DNA from: Mesoflavibacter zeaxanthinifaciens DSM 18436
GTDB lineage: Bacteria > Bacteroidota > Bacteroidia > Flavobacteriales > Flavobacteriaceae
Length of the DNA stretch: 64,000 nt
Direction of reading: 5' to 3'
NCBI RefSeq assembly: GCF_000422365.1
Contig: NZ_AULQ01000002.1
Span: 248,001-312,000 of the forward strand
The notes under the pieces were generated by a model. It did no database searches, had not been told where the DNA came from, and saw only the letters and a program-made list of their open reading frames with translations. The position numbers and the translations under genes are program-made. Shown piece after piece: positions 26,276 through 35,050 of the stretch; within the stretch, counting starts at the first letter, position 1; each line of letters opens with the position of its first letter.

Positions 26276-27850
26276 TTAATCGAGATTGGCTTTAAAAATC
26301 CAAGCATCTCTATATCTATAATTTGTTCTTAATTCTTCCATAAGCTTAAAAGCTTCTTCTGCGGTATCGCTTCTAAGTACGTAAACGTAGTTCCAATTAT
26401 TTTTTGGGTTTACAAATACGTCTGCATCAAATCCTTTTTTTATTAATGATGCTGTCCATTTTCCTGCTCTTTGTGCTTCTGAAAACACATTAGTAATTAC
26501 ATAATAACCTCCTTCTATACCTATAACAGATGTGGATTTTTTTCGTTTTAAATATCTAAAAGCATTAGAGTTTAACCCTTTTTTGTAATATACGTAAGGT
26601 GCTCTTTTTGTGTCTTTAGGGTCTTTACTTGCTATAGTAGAAGCGTTAGATCTTACTACTTCTGGTTCTACTTCGGCTTTTTTGCTTACTGGTGTTGTTT
26701 CTTGTACTACATCTTCAAAAAATGTTTGTGCAATCTCGGTTTGAAATGCGGTAAAGTATAAGTAAAAACGATCTGATTTTGTTTTTAATCTCATCGTTGT
26801 TTCATTTATATCATTACTAATTATTGTGTTATTATAATTAGGGATTTTTAATTGAGCAATGTCAAAACCTAAAGTATTTTCGCTATTAGGGTAACGATCT
26901 CTATTGACCATAGAGTTATTGGTTATTGTACTATTAAAAAAGTTTTGCTGGTATCTTGCACCATTACTTAAGGATTGAAATTGATTGCTATTTGCTTTTA
27001 AAATGGCACACTCGTCTAAATCTAAATTATTATCTCCTTCTAAAGCAGATACAACTAAAGAAGTGTTTACTTTACCTTGATTAATAGATTTAAAATTTTT
27101 AAAGTTTATATCTACCGGTCTACTATTTACTAATGCAAAACCATTGTAAGTTGAAATGTACTTTGGATTATCTGTAGGTGATTGATAAATAACATACAAC
27201 ATCCAACCTGCTGCACTACCACCAGACAAATAACCTTCTGTTGCTTTAACATTTGCAACAGTGTAGTTACCTGCTTTATCTTCTGTGTTTTGAAGTAATT
27301 TTGTAACATCTGCATAACAAACATATGGCGAGTTTATTGCATGCGTTACATTAGTTGATCCGTCATAAATAATATCTCCTGTAATGTCTTGATAATCTTG
27401 ATTTGGAAGCTTAAGTTTTATTTGATTTATTACTGGTGATCGCTCTCCATTACCTCTAAAGATATAATTATCCTTTTTAGCTTTTCTTGTGCCTTTTTCG
27501 TACGCGTAAGTTGCTGTCCAATATAAACCTGCATAAACAATTTTTTTAAAATCATCAGGTAATGTTAATTTTGCTTGACTAGAAGAAAACGTTTCTGGAT
27601 TATCATCAATATCAACATATTTCATTTTAATATTGTCGTTGTCTTCTTGTCTATTGTTGTATGGTTTTTTACTGTCTTCACTTAAAAGATTATTACCAAT
27701 AACAGCAGCATCACCAAAGATATAAAACTCGTTAACCGGTTTAAAAGAAACACCATTAGAAAGCGTACTATCTATAGCTACTTTTAATTCTTGAGCTACT
27801 GATATATTTATACTTAAAAAAGCAATAAAAAATACAGATAGATATTTCAT
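26276..27850 (-). CDS. Exported protein with C-terminal SPOR-like domain (paralogue A)
   Basis: A 524-residue protein with a Sec signal peptide (1-19, ending SVAQ). A large beta-rich domain (about 25-375) has YVDIDDNPETFSSSQA, YAGLYWTATYAY and GGSAAGWMLYVIYQSP. I recall similar sequence at the N-terminus of very large flavobacterial secreted proteins. A Val/Ser/Lys linker follows, then a C-terminal module (about 445-524) with YYVITNVFSEAQRAGKW and YVYVLRSDTAEEAFKLM, typical of SPOR-like peptidoglycan-binding folds. It is a paralogue of 29583-31301. Function unknown; an envelope-anchored structural or adhesion role is a guess. Confidence 0.72.
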   Translation of the reverse strand: MKYLSVFFIAFLSINISVAQELKVAIDSTLSNGVSFKPVNEFYIFGDAAVIGNNLLSEDSKKPYNNRQEDNDNIKMKYVDIDDNPETFSSSQAKLTLPDDFKKIVYAGLYWTATYAYEKGTRKAKKDNYIFRGNGERSPVINQIKLKLPNQDYQDITGDIIYDGSTNVTHAINSPYVCYADVTKLLQNTEDKAGNYTVANVKATEGYLSGGSAAGWMLYVIYQSPTDNPKYISTYNGFALVNSRPVDINFKNFKSINQGKVNTSLVVSALEGDNNLDLDECAILKANSNQFQSLSNGARYQQNFFNSTITNNSMVNRDRYPNSENTLGFDIAQLKIPNYNNTIISNDINETTMRLKTKSDRFYLYFTAFQTEIAQTFFEDVVQETTPVSKKAEVEPEVVRSNASTIASKDPKDTKRAPYVYYKKGLNSNAFRYLKRKKSTSVIGIEGGYYVITNVFSEAQRAGKWTASLIKKGFDADVFVNPKNNWNYVYVLRSDTAEEAFKLMEELRTNYRYRDAWIFKANLD

Positions 27851-27875
27851 TTAATTTTAATGATTAAGTAATTTT

Positions 27876-27883
27876 CAAATATA
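27876..27883 (-). promoter_or_regulatory. -7 promoter element for the SPOR-like A/pgk operon
   Basis: Minus-strand TATATTTG lies 25 bp upstream of the ATG at 27850. A minus-strand TTTG at 27900-27903 lies 16 bp further upstream, somewhat closer than usual. Diverges from the holB promoter. Confidence 0.6.
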
Positions 27884-27960
27884 GACATTTAGAGTGATAC
27901 AAAACAGTGTAATTATTAAAATCAAGCGGTAAGATATTCGCTTTTATTTTAGAAGAAAAC

Positions 27961-27968
27961 TATATTTG
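27961..27968 (+). promoter_or_regulatory. -7 promoter element of holB, predicting a leaderless transcript
   Basis: TATATTTG ends only 4 bp before the holB ATG at 27973. Initiation a few bases downstream of the -7 box would fall at or next to the ATG. The next in-frame Met is residue 42, past the first conserved block, so a later start is unlikely. Confidence 0.5.
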
Positions 27969-27972
27969 CTTT

Positions 27973-29127
27973 ATGCTTTTTAGTGATATTTTAGGACTTC
28001 AACATATAAAAAAACACCTTACAACTAGTGCAGACCATGGTCGTATACCACATGCACAGTTATTTGTAGGACCAGAAGGGTCTGGTACATTACCTATGGC
28101 TATTGCCTATGCACAATACATTTTGTGTGGTAACAGCAATGCAGAAAACGATGGTAATAATCAAGCTTGCAACTTAAAGTTTAATAATTATTCGCATCCA
28201 GATTTACATTTTGCCTTCCCGGTAACTACAACAGATAAGGTAAAAAAACATCCTGTTAGTAGTGCTTTTTTAGAAGAATGGAGGCAATTACTAACCCAAC
28301 AACCTTACGGAAATTTATTTGACTGGTACAGACTTTTAGGTGTAGATAATAAACAAGGACAAATTGGTGTAGATGAAGCCCAAGATATAGTTAAATCTCT
28401 TAGCCTTAAAGCTTATGAAGGTGGCTATAAAATTATGCTAATTTGGATGGCAGAAAAGCTTAACACGCAAGCAGCAAACAAGCTTCTTAAGTTAATTGAA
28501 GAACCGCCAAATAAGACCATTTTTTTATTAATTGCCGAAGACGAAGAGCAAATTATAAATACCATTAGATCACGTTGCCAAATTATACATTTTCCGCCAT
28601 TAGCAGAAGAAGATATAAAAAACGGATTGATAAAACAGTTTGATATTAATGAAGCTGATGCTACTAAAATTGCACACCAAGCCGAAGGTAATTATAATAA
28701 AGCATGCGATTTAGTCTATCATGATAGCGAAGACACTCAGTTTGAAAAATGGTTTATATTTTGGATTAGATCTGCTTTTAAAGCTAAAGGAAACAAAGCT
28801 GCAATACACGATTTAATTGGTTGGAGCGAAGAAATTGCAAAAACAGGTAGAGAGACACAAAAGCAATTTTTAAACTTCTGTTTAGACTTTTTTAGACAAG
28901 CCTTACTGCTTAATTACGGTGCTGAGGATTTGGTGTTTTTTGAAGCTAAAGCTGAAAAATTTGACTTGTCAAAATTTGCTCCTTTTGTACACAATAATAA
29001 TATTTTAGATATTTCTAACGAGTTACAAGATGCAATCTATCATATAGAGCGTAACGGAAATTCTAAAATCATACTAACCGATTTATCTATAAAACTAACT
29101 AGACTTTTACACGCTAAGCAAGAGTAG
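27973..29127 (+). CDS. holB: DNA polymerase III subunit delta'
   Basis: A 384-residue clamp-loader ATPase homologue. The N-terminal AAA+ module has a degenerate Walker A, GPEGSGT (33-39), in which the usual Lys is replaced by Thr, as expected for non-hydrolysing delta'. The sensor motif SRCQIIHFPP is present. Of the four zinc-binding cysteines in E. coli delta' only two remain (C52, C66). The KLLKLIEEPPNKTIFLL segment is characteristic. It works with the tau/gamma and delta subunits to load the beta clamp. It is transcribed opposite to its neighbours, followed 58 bp later by the DoxX gene. Confidence 0.92.
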   Translation: MLFSDILGLQHIKKHLTTSADHGRIPHAQLFVGPEGSGTLPMAIAYAQYILCGNSNAENDGNNQACNLKFNNYSHPDLHFAFPVTTTDKVKKHPVSSAFLEEWRQLLTQQPYGNLFDWYRLLGVDNKQGQIGVDEAQDIVKSLSLKAYEGGYKIMLIWMAEKLNTQAANKLLKLIEEPPNKTIFLLIAEDEEQIINTIRSRCQIIHFPPLAEEDIKNGLIKQFDINEADATKIAHQAEGNYNKACDLVYHDSEDTQFEKWFIFWIRSAFKAKGNKAAIHDLIGWSEEIAKTGRETQKQFLNFCLDFFRQALLLNYGAEDLVFFEAKAEKFDLSKFAPFVHNNNILDISNELQDAIYHIERNGNSKIILTDLSIKLTRLLHAKQE

Positions 29128-29185
29128 TATTAAGCTAAAATTTCCTTTATAATTTTAATATCTTTAAAATATAAACTAATTAACT

Positions 29186-29581
29186 ATGATTTCTATTTTA
29201 GACCACATTACCGAAATAATTTTATTACTTTTTTTAGCCATCACTTTTTTACAATCTGGATTAGATAAAATTTTGGATTGGAAAGGAAATATTGGCTGGT
29301 TAAAAGAACATTTTTCTAAAACTTTTATGGGAAAGATAGTAGAAATTAACGTTGCCATTATCCTAATAATAGAAGTTATTGCTGGTATTTTGGCTGTTTT
29401 AGGTATATACCAACTTATAGTTAATGATAACTCTACCTTAGGGTTTTATGCTGCTATTTTAAGCGCTATTACATTACTTTTATTATTGTTTGGGCAGCGT
29501 GTAGCTAAAGATTATGACGGTGCAAGAACTATTGTTATCTATTTAATTCCTACTCTTTTTGCTTTGTATTTAATGCAATAG
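29186..29581 (+). CDS. DoxX family membrane protein
   Basis: A 131-residue inner-membrane protein with four hydrophobic helices (about 8-25, 50-72, 82-103, 110-130). The FLQSGLDKILDWKGN segment after the first helix is typical of the DoxX/SURF4-like family. Molecular role in bacteria is poorly defined; quinone- or redox-related functions have been proposed for some members. It lies downstream of holB on the same strand and converges with the SPOR-like B gene, whose stop is only 1 bp away. Confidence 0.8.
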   Translation: MISILDHITEIILLLFLAITFLQSGLDKILDWKGNIGWLKEHFSKTFMGKIVEINVAIILIIEVIAGILAVLGIYQLIVNDNSTLGFYAAILSAITLLLLLFGQRVAKDYDGARTIVIYLIPTLFALYLMQ

Positions 29582-29582
29582 A

Positions 29583-31301
29583 TTAAAAGTCTGTCATATT
29601 AACTTTAAAGACCCAGTTATCTTTAAAAAGATTTTGCTCTAAATACGATTTATGTTGCATGTAAGCATCATAAAAGTTTTCTGTATGAAAGATATAAACA
29701 TAGTAAAGTTTATTTTTTTCATCTATTAAAAAGTCGCTATTATACCCTTTTTCTTTTAAGTCTTTTTGCCAATTAAAAGCATTTTGAGGCGAAGAAAAAA
29801 ACTTTGTAATAACGTAATATCCCTTTTTAGCACCATCAATCTCTGCTGCATTTTTTTCTAAGACAAGTTTAAATTGTTGAGTTTCTAAAGGTTTTTCTTT
29901 AACCTTTAAAGCTTCAACATAAGTAGAAGAACTAATAATAACATTACCTTGCTTTATTTGTTGTTGCTGGTAACCAGATGTAGCTACTTTTGGGCTTAAA
30001 GAATTTTTATCTTCTTGTTCTTGGATAACTTCTGGTTTTTTAAGCACAACATTTTCTGCTTTAATTTCATTATTTACGACTGTTGATTTAATCTTTGTTT
30101 GTGCTTTAATTTCTATTTTTTCCTCAACAACTTTTGGTTTTACTTCTTCTTTTGTATCGGATTTTATAACCGTAGCTTTTTCGGGTAAATTTGCTTCAAT
30201 TTCATTAAAAAAAGATTTGCTGATTTCAGTTTCAAATGCAGTAAAAAACAAGTAAAACCGGTCTTCTTTTGTGTTAAAAAGTAATTCTACTTTATCCGTA
30301 TTATTATCTATTACTATTTCTTTATTTTTTGGCACTTCTATACGTGCAATATCAAATCCTAAAGTATTTTTACTGTCCGGAAAACGTTTAATATTACTAT
30401 CTATACTGCTATTAAAAAAGTTTTTTTCTTGTCTGTTTGTTGTACTTAATCGTATTGCTGTTTTAAGATTAGGATTTGCTATTATACACTCGTCTTCAGT
30501 AATATCTGCATCACCTTCTAACGTTGCTAAAGTTAGATTTGTATTTATTTCTCCTTGTTCTGGCGATTTAAAATCTTTCAAATTTATAACAACAGGCTCT
30601 GTACCAACATGAGCAAAACCATTAAATGTTGTGATGTATTTTGGTTGTTCTGTTGGTGCTTCATAAACAATATAAAGCATCCAACCTGCTGAGCTTCCAC
30701 CAGCAACAAAACCTTCTGTAGCGTGAATGTTTGCAACTGTAATTTCGCCATTTTTTTCTTCAGCATTTTGTAATAAACTAGTTACATCTGCATAACAAGC
30801 GTAAGGAGAATTAAGATGAAAACCGCTTTTTTTATAGCCATCAAATATAACTGTTCCTGTTATGGTTTGATAAGATTGGTTTGGCAGTTTTAATTTAATA
30901 TTTCTTATTAAAGAACGGTTTTTCTGTCTTTTTCCAGAGAAGAAATGTTGTCCGTTTTGAGACCGTCTTTCTCCCTTAATATAACTATACGTTGCCGTCC
31001 AATAAAGTGCCGCATAAACTATATTGTTTTGATTTTCAGGAAGTTGAATATAAGAAGAACTAGAATTAAATGTAGAATCATCATTATCAACGTCTACAAA
31101 TGTCATTGGTATATCATCGTTAGCAATTGATGATTCATTAAATGGTGTATTTTTTTCTTTACTTAAACTATTATTACCAATAACCATTGCATCTCCATAT
31201 ACATAAAACGATTTTTCCGTTTTAAATGAAGTTGCAACTTGAGCGTTAAGTTGATAAAAAAAAGTAAAGAAAATGATTAAATGCGTTAGCAATTTTCTCA
31301 T
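29583..31301 (-). CDS. Exported protein with C-terminal SPOR-like domain (paralogue B)
   Basis: 572 residues. Signal peptide (1-20, ending LNAQ), then the same beta-rich domain as paralogue A (YVYGDAMVIGNNSLS, YAALYWTATYSY, GGSSAGWMLYIVYEAP, SKNTLGFDIA). A Lys/Val/Glu-rich linker of about 120 residues (370-490) is longer than in A. The SPOR-like C-terminus has YYVITKFFSSPQNAFNW and YYVYIFHTENFYDAY. It lies on the same strand as A, but holB and doxX run between them in the opposite direction. Function is unknown; it is likely periplasmic or surface-exposed and peptidoglycan-associated. Confidence 0.72.
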   Translation of the reverse strand: MRKLLTHLIIFFTFFYQLNAQVATSFKTEKSFYVYGDAMVIGNNSLSKEKNTPFNESSIANDDIPMTFVDVDNDDSTFNSSSSYIQLPENQNNIVYAALYWTATYSYIKGERRSQNGQHFFSGKRQKNRSLIRNIKLKLPNQSYQTITGTVIFDGYKKSGFHLNSPYACYADVTSLLQNAEEKNGEITVANIHATEGFVAGGSSAGWMLYIVYEAPTEQPKYITTFNGFAHVGTEPVVINLKDFKSPEQGEINTNLTLATLEGDADITEDECIIANPNLKTAIRLSTTNRQEKNFFNSSIDSNIKRFPDSKNTLGFDIARIEVPKNKEIVIDNNTDKVELLFNTKEDRFYLFFTAFETEISKSFFNEIEANLPEKATVIKSDTKEEVKPKVVEEKIEIKAQTKIKSTVVNNEIKAENVVLKKPEVIQEQEDKNSLSPKVATSGYQQQQIKQGNVIISSSTYVEALKVKEKPLETQQFKLVLEKNAAEIDGAKKGYYVITKFFSSPQNAFNWQKDLKEKGYNSDFLIDEKNKLYYVYIFHTENFYDAYMQHKSYLEQNLFKDNWVFKVNMTDF

Positions 31302-31380
31302 AGTCTTTTATAAATGATTAATAGCACGATAAATATAATTAAAACTATGAAAACAACTGATAAATAACAGTTTATAAATA

Positions 31381-31419
31381 AAAAAAAAGCGTTAAACCGA
31401 AGTCTAACGCTTTTTTTAT
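31381..31419. terminator. Intrinsic terminator downstream of the OmpH-like gene
   Basis: AGCGTTA and TAACGCT arms (ending 31394 and starting 31405) extend through A- and T-tracts to a longer AT stem. It lies just after the stop codon at 31434 (minus-strand sense). Confidence 0.75.
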
Positions 31420-31433
31420 AAGTAAATATTTAA

Positions 31434-31946
31434 TTACTTTTTGTAATTATTATCTAAGTCTTTTATAATTGTTTCTGTAAGGTCATATTCATCTTTAGCA
31501 TACATAACACTTGGAGAAGACTCTACAGTACCTAAAATAACATCAAAACCATTTGTTTTACCGTATTTTTTAACATAATCCTTAACCTTAGTAATTAAAG
31601 AATCCATTTCTTCTTGATAAGGTTTAGATATTTGTTGTTGCTCCATTTGAAATTGTTGCTGCAACATTTGCTGTTTTTGACCAAGCTCTTCATATTTAGC
31701 TTGAGCTTTAGATTGACTCATTTTTTGAGCTTCCATCTGGAATTTTTGAGCTTCCATTTGAAAAGCTCTCCCGATACTATCCTTTTTAGCATTAAAAGCA
31801 TTAAGCTTTGTTTCGTATTTTTTTTCTAAATCAACTTTCTCTTGCATTTCGTTAATTACTTTTCCGTTGTCAACATATCCTATTTTCTGTTTTTGACAAG
31901 AAGTAATAAAAATTGCAATAGATAAAACCGCTAATATTTTTTTCAT
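31434..31946 (-). CDS. OmpH/Skp family periplasmic chaperone-like lipoprotein
   Basis: 170 residues from the chosen start: lipoprotein signal MKKILAVLSIAIFITSC (Cys17), IGYVDNGKVI typical of the OmpH start, then a long Gln/Glu/Lys/Met-rich coiled coil (about 30-120) and a short C-terminal strand-helix segment with FDVILGTVESSPSVMYA. Skp-like proteins hold outer-membrane proteins during periplasmic transit. The ATG at 31946 is chosen over 31976 because it gives a proper lipoprotein signal, and the -7 element at 31974-31981 would place the upstream ATG ahead of transcription start. Confidence 0.85.
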   Translation of the reverse strand: MKKILAVLSIAIFITSCQKQKIGYVDNGKVINEMQEKVDLEKKYETKLNAFNAKKDSIGRAFQMEAQKFQMEAQKMSQSKAQAKYEELGQKQQMLQQQFQMEQQQISKPYQEEMDSLITKVKDYVKKYGKTNGFDVILGTVESSPSVMYAKDEYDLTETIIKDLDNNYKK

Positions 31947-31973
31947 CTTAATTTTTGTTTTAATGAATTTTCG

Positions 31974-31981
31974 CAAATGTA
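31974..31981 (-). promoter_or_regulatory. -7 promoter element of the OmpH-like gene
   Basis: Minus-strand TACATTTG matches TAnnTTTG. Expected initiation is near 31967, about 20 bp before the chosen ATG at 31946. Confidence 0.55.
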
Positions 31982-32178
31982 TAAAAATTAAAAAGTGATA
32001 AACACATTTTATGTAAATATTGTACTAATAAGTAAAATCTATTTTAATTTAATTTTAAAATAATTATTAACTATGAAAAACAACTTCAAATAAAGCGATT
32101 TAAGACACTTTCTAAAAAAGGTAAGGTTATCTGTTGTTTAAGACTAAAATTTAACCTTATGCTTTTTTAAAATAAGTT

Positions 32179-33030
32179 TTAACTGTTTTTAAGCACATAA
32201 ATTAGCGAAGAATACTCTCTAGTACGACTTGCATTTAAATTAGATCGTAATCCGTTATAAAAACCTTTAAAAATATTTTTACGTCCAGATTTATATTGTT
32301 CAGAAAGTAAGCTAACATAAAATGCATCAAATAGCATTGGTTTAAGTTGTTCTATTTCCATATCAATAGAAGCGAATAATTTTGATATTGAATTTTGATC
32401 AAAATGCCATAAATGTCTTGGCACATCATAAGCTGCCCAAAACTGATTATAATAGTTTGCATCAAAACTTTTATAATTTGGTACAGCTACCACTAACCTA
32501 CCTTTAGGTTTTAAAAGTTTTTTTAATATTGAAATTTGATGTTCTAAATCTGGAAGATGTTCTAAAACATGCCAAAGTGTAATTACATCAAAACTATTAG
32601 ATTCAAAATTATTTAACTGTTCGATATCAAAAACTGCGTTTTCTGTTTTTTGATTTGCTATTGTTCTTGCTTCTGCATTTGGTTCGATTCCAGAAACTAT
32701 CCAATTATTTTCTTTAGCTGTTTTTAAAAAATCTCCTGTACCGCAACCTACATCTAAAAGTGTTTTTGTTTCGGTTTTAAAACCATTGATTAGTTTTAGT
32801 TTTTGTTTTAAAGAAAAACGTCTAACTAAATGATATGCTTTTTCAAACCAATTTCGTTTTGCATCTGTGTGAGAAATGTAATCTTCCGTTTTATAATATT
32901 CTGAAAGTTGATTAGTTTTTGGTTGAGGAAAAGTCTCTAAAAAACCATATTTTTCATTCTCCTTTAATTGAAACATTTCACCAGAAACGGAATGGTCTTT
33001 TATACATAATTGTGTTTGTTCTTTAGTCAT
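32179..33030 (-). CDS. Class I SAM-dependent methyltransferase
   Basis: A 283-residue protein. The SAM-binding motif I is LLDVGCGTGDFLKTA (about 91-105), followed by GIEPN and the post-motif DVITLWHVLEHLPD typical of Methyltransf_23-type enzymes. The N-terminal 80 residues include CIKDHSVSGEMFQL and YYKTEDYISHTD, as in sugar- or lipid-modifying methyltransferases near envelope genes. Substrate is unknown. It follows mnmG on the same strand after a 75-bp gap holding a parS-like palindrome. Confidence 0.82.
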   Translation of the reverse strand: MTKEQTQLCIKDHSVSGEMFQLKENEKYGFLETFPQPKTNQLSEYYKTEDYISHTDAKRNWFEKAYHLVRRFSLKQKLKLINGFKTETKTLLDVGCGTGDFLKTAKENNWIVSGIEPNAEARTIANQKTENAVFDIEQLNNFESNSFDVITLWHVLEHLPDLEHQISILKKLLKPKGRLVVAVPNYKSFDANYYNQFWAAYDVPRHLWHFDQNSISKLFASIDMEIEQLKPMLFDAFYVSLLSEQYKSGRKNIFKGFYNGLRSNLNASRTREYSSLIYVLKNS

Positions 33031-33078
33031 AAATTAAAATCTAATCAAAAAAAAGAAGAATTGAAACTGAAAAAAAAT

Positions 33079-33100
33079 AAACGTTCCACGTGGAACGTTT
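33079..33100. other. parS-like palindrome (copy 1), downstream of mnmG
   Basis: A perfect 22-bp palindrome centred at 33089/33090 with core GTTCCACGTGGAAC (33083-33096). The core closely matches the ParB-binding parS consensus TGTTNCACGTGAAACA. It is intergenic, between mnmG and the methyltransferase gene. No poly-T follows it directly, so a terminator role is less likely. Confidence 0.75.
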
Positions 33101-33105
33101 AAAAT

Positions 33106-34977
33106 TTATCGACCTAAATACACCAATAAAACAGAAATATCTGCAGGAGAAACTCCACTTACTCTTGATGCTTGTGATATGGTTACAGGTTGAATTTTAT
33201 TTAATTTTTCCCTTGCCTCCATACTCATCGATTTAAGTTTTGAGTAATCAAAATTATCAGGTATTCTGATATTTTCTAGACGCGTTAGTTTATCTGCGTT
33301 ATTCTTTTCTTTAGCTATATATCCAGAGTATTTTACTTGTATTTCGGTCTGTTCTATAATCTCATTATCTAGATTATGTTCTTCTATGTAATTAGAAACA
33401 GACTCGATTTTTTTCATGTCTTCAATATCAATATTTGGTCTAGCAAAAATCTTAAACATCTTATCTTGCTGTTTCATTAATGAAGAATTTTTGGACTCTA
33501 AAATCGGATTTATTTCTCCTGTAGTCACACTAGTATTTTGAAAAAACTCTACAAACTTTTCTGCTTGTTCGTGTTTTTCTTCCATACGTTTCAATCGTTT
33601 TTCAGATGCTAAACCAAGCTCATATCCTTTTGGTGTTAATCTTAAATCGGCATTGTCTTGACGTAATAACGTCCTGTATTCTGCGCGAGATGTAAACATA
33701 CGATACGGTTCTTTTGTTCCTTTAGTAATTAAATCGTCAATTAAAACACCTATGTAAGCTTCGTCTCTTTTTAAGATAAATTCATCTCTTTCTTGAACTT
33801 TTAACGCTGCATTGATACCTGCCATTAATCCTTGAGATGCTGCTTCTTCATAACCAGTTGTTCCGTTAATTTGACCAGCAAAAAACAGTCCGCTTACCAA
33901 CTTAGTTTCTAAAGTATGTTTTAATTGTGTAGGTGGAAAATAATCATACTCTATAGCATAACCAGGTCTAAAAAATTTGACATTTTCAAACCCTTCTACA
34001 GAGCGTAGAGCTTTAAATTGTACGTCTTCTGGTAATGAAGTTGAAAACCCGTTTATATAATACTCAACTGTATTCCAACCTTCAGGTTCAACAAACAATT
34101 GATGTCTATCTTTATCTGCAAAACGGTTAATTTTATCTTCTATAGAAGGACAATATCTAGGACCTAAGCTTTTTATTCGACCATTAAACATTGGTGAGCG
34201 ATCAAAACCATCTCTCAATAAATCATGTACTTTTTCACTTGTATAAGCAAGATGACAACTACGTTGTTGCGTTAGTGGTTTTGTGATATCTAAATAAGAA
34301 AATTTATCAGGATTTTCATCACCAGGTTGTTCAACCATTTTAGAAAAATCTAAAGATCTTCCATCAACTCTTGGAGGCGTTCCGGTTTTCATTCTACCGG
34401 ATTCAAAACCTAAATCAACTAGTTGTTCTGTAATACCTGTTGCTGCTTTTTCTCCTGCTCTTCCTCCACCAAAGTTTTTATCTCCAATATGAATTAAGCC
34501 ATTTAAAAATGTTCCGTTAGTTAGCACAACAGACTTTGCTTTTATTTGAATTCCAAGAGACGTAACTACACCTTCAACCTTACCATTATTGACTAAAAGA
34601 CCTCTAACCATTTCTTGATAAAAATCTAAGTTAGGTGTATTTTCTAACATCAATCTCCAGTCTTCTGCAAAGCGCATACGATCGCTTTGTACCCTTGGAC
34701 TCCACATTGCAGGTCCTTTAGATTTGTTCAACATTTTAAATTGAATTGCTGATGTATCACTAACAATACCAGAATAGCCACCAAGTGCATCTATCTCTCT
34801 TACAATTTGTCCTTTTGCAATTCCTCCCATAGCAGGATTACAAGACATTTGAGCAATGTTTTGTAAATTCATAGTTACTAATAAGGTTTTACTACCCATA
34901 TTAGCAGCTGCAGCTGCAGCTTCGCTTCCAGCATGTCCTGCTCCAACAACTATTACATCGTAAACTTCGTTAAACAT
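33106..34977 (-). CDS. mnmG: tRNA uridine-5-carboxymethylaminomethyl(34) synthesis enzyme MnmG (GidA)
   Basis: A 623-residue FAD enzyme: GAGHAGSEAAAAAANMG near the N-terminus (about 12-28) binds FAD, CNPAMGGIAKGQIVREIDALGG is the family signature, and the C-terminal helical domain ends SVLLVYLGR. With MnmE it installs the cmnm5 group on wobble U34 of tRNAs, using methylene-THF and glycine. The length matches the family. It is bracketed by two parS-like sites (33079-33100 and 34990-35003). In many bacteria gidA lies near the replication origin. Confidence 0.97.
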   Translation of the reverse strand: MFNEVYDVIVVGAGHAGSEAAAAAANMGSKTLLVTMNLQNIAQMSCNPAMGGIAKGQIVREIDALGGYSGIVSDTSAIQFKMLNKSKGPAMWSPRVQSDRMRFAEDWRLMLENTPNLDFYQEMVRGLLVNNGKVEGVVTSLGIQIKAKSVVLTNGTFLNGLIHIGDKNFGGGRAGEKAATGITEQLVDLGFESGRMKTGTPPRVDGRSLDFSKMVEQPGDENPDKFSYLDITKPLTQQRSCHLAYTSEKVHDLLRDGFDRSPMFNGRIKSLGPRYCPSIEDKINRFADKDRHQLFVEPEGWNTVEYYINGFSTSLPEDVQFKALRSVEGFENVKFFRPGYAIEYDYFPPTQLKHTLETKLVSGLFFAGQINGTTGYEEAASQGLMAGINAALKVQERDEFILKRDEAYIGVLIDDLITKGTKEPYRMFTSRAEYRTLLRQDNADLRLTPKGYELGLASEKRLKRMEEKHEQAEKFVEFFQNTSVTTGEINPILESKNSSLMKQQDKMFKIFARPNIDIEDMKKIESVSNYIEEHNLDNEIIEQTEIQVKYSGYIAKEKNNADKLTRLENIRIPDNFDYSKLKSMSMEAREKLNKIQPVTISQASRVSGVSPADISVLLVYLGR

Positions 34978-34989
34978 ATTATTTTGATT

Positions 34990-35003
34990 GTTCCACGTGG
35001 AAC
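34990..35003. other. parS-like palindrome (copy 2), upstream of mnmG
   Basis: GTTCCACGTGGAAC, the same 14-bp core as at 33083-33096, here preceded by T (TGTTCC...), lies 12 bp upstream of the mnmG start codon. Intergenic between ybeY and mnmG. It could bind ParB and also affect mnmG transcription. Confidence 0.75.
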
Positions 35004-35050
35004 GTTTTTAAATTCGACTTAAATTTGACGTGCAAATATACAACAAACTA

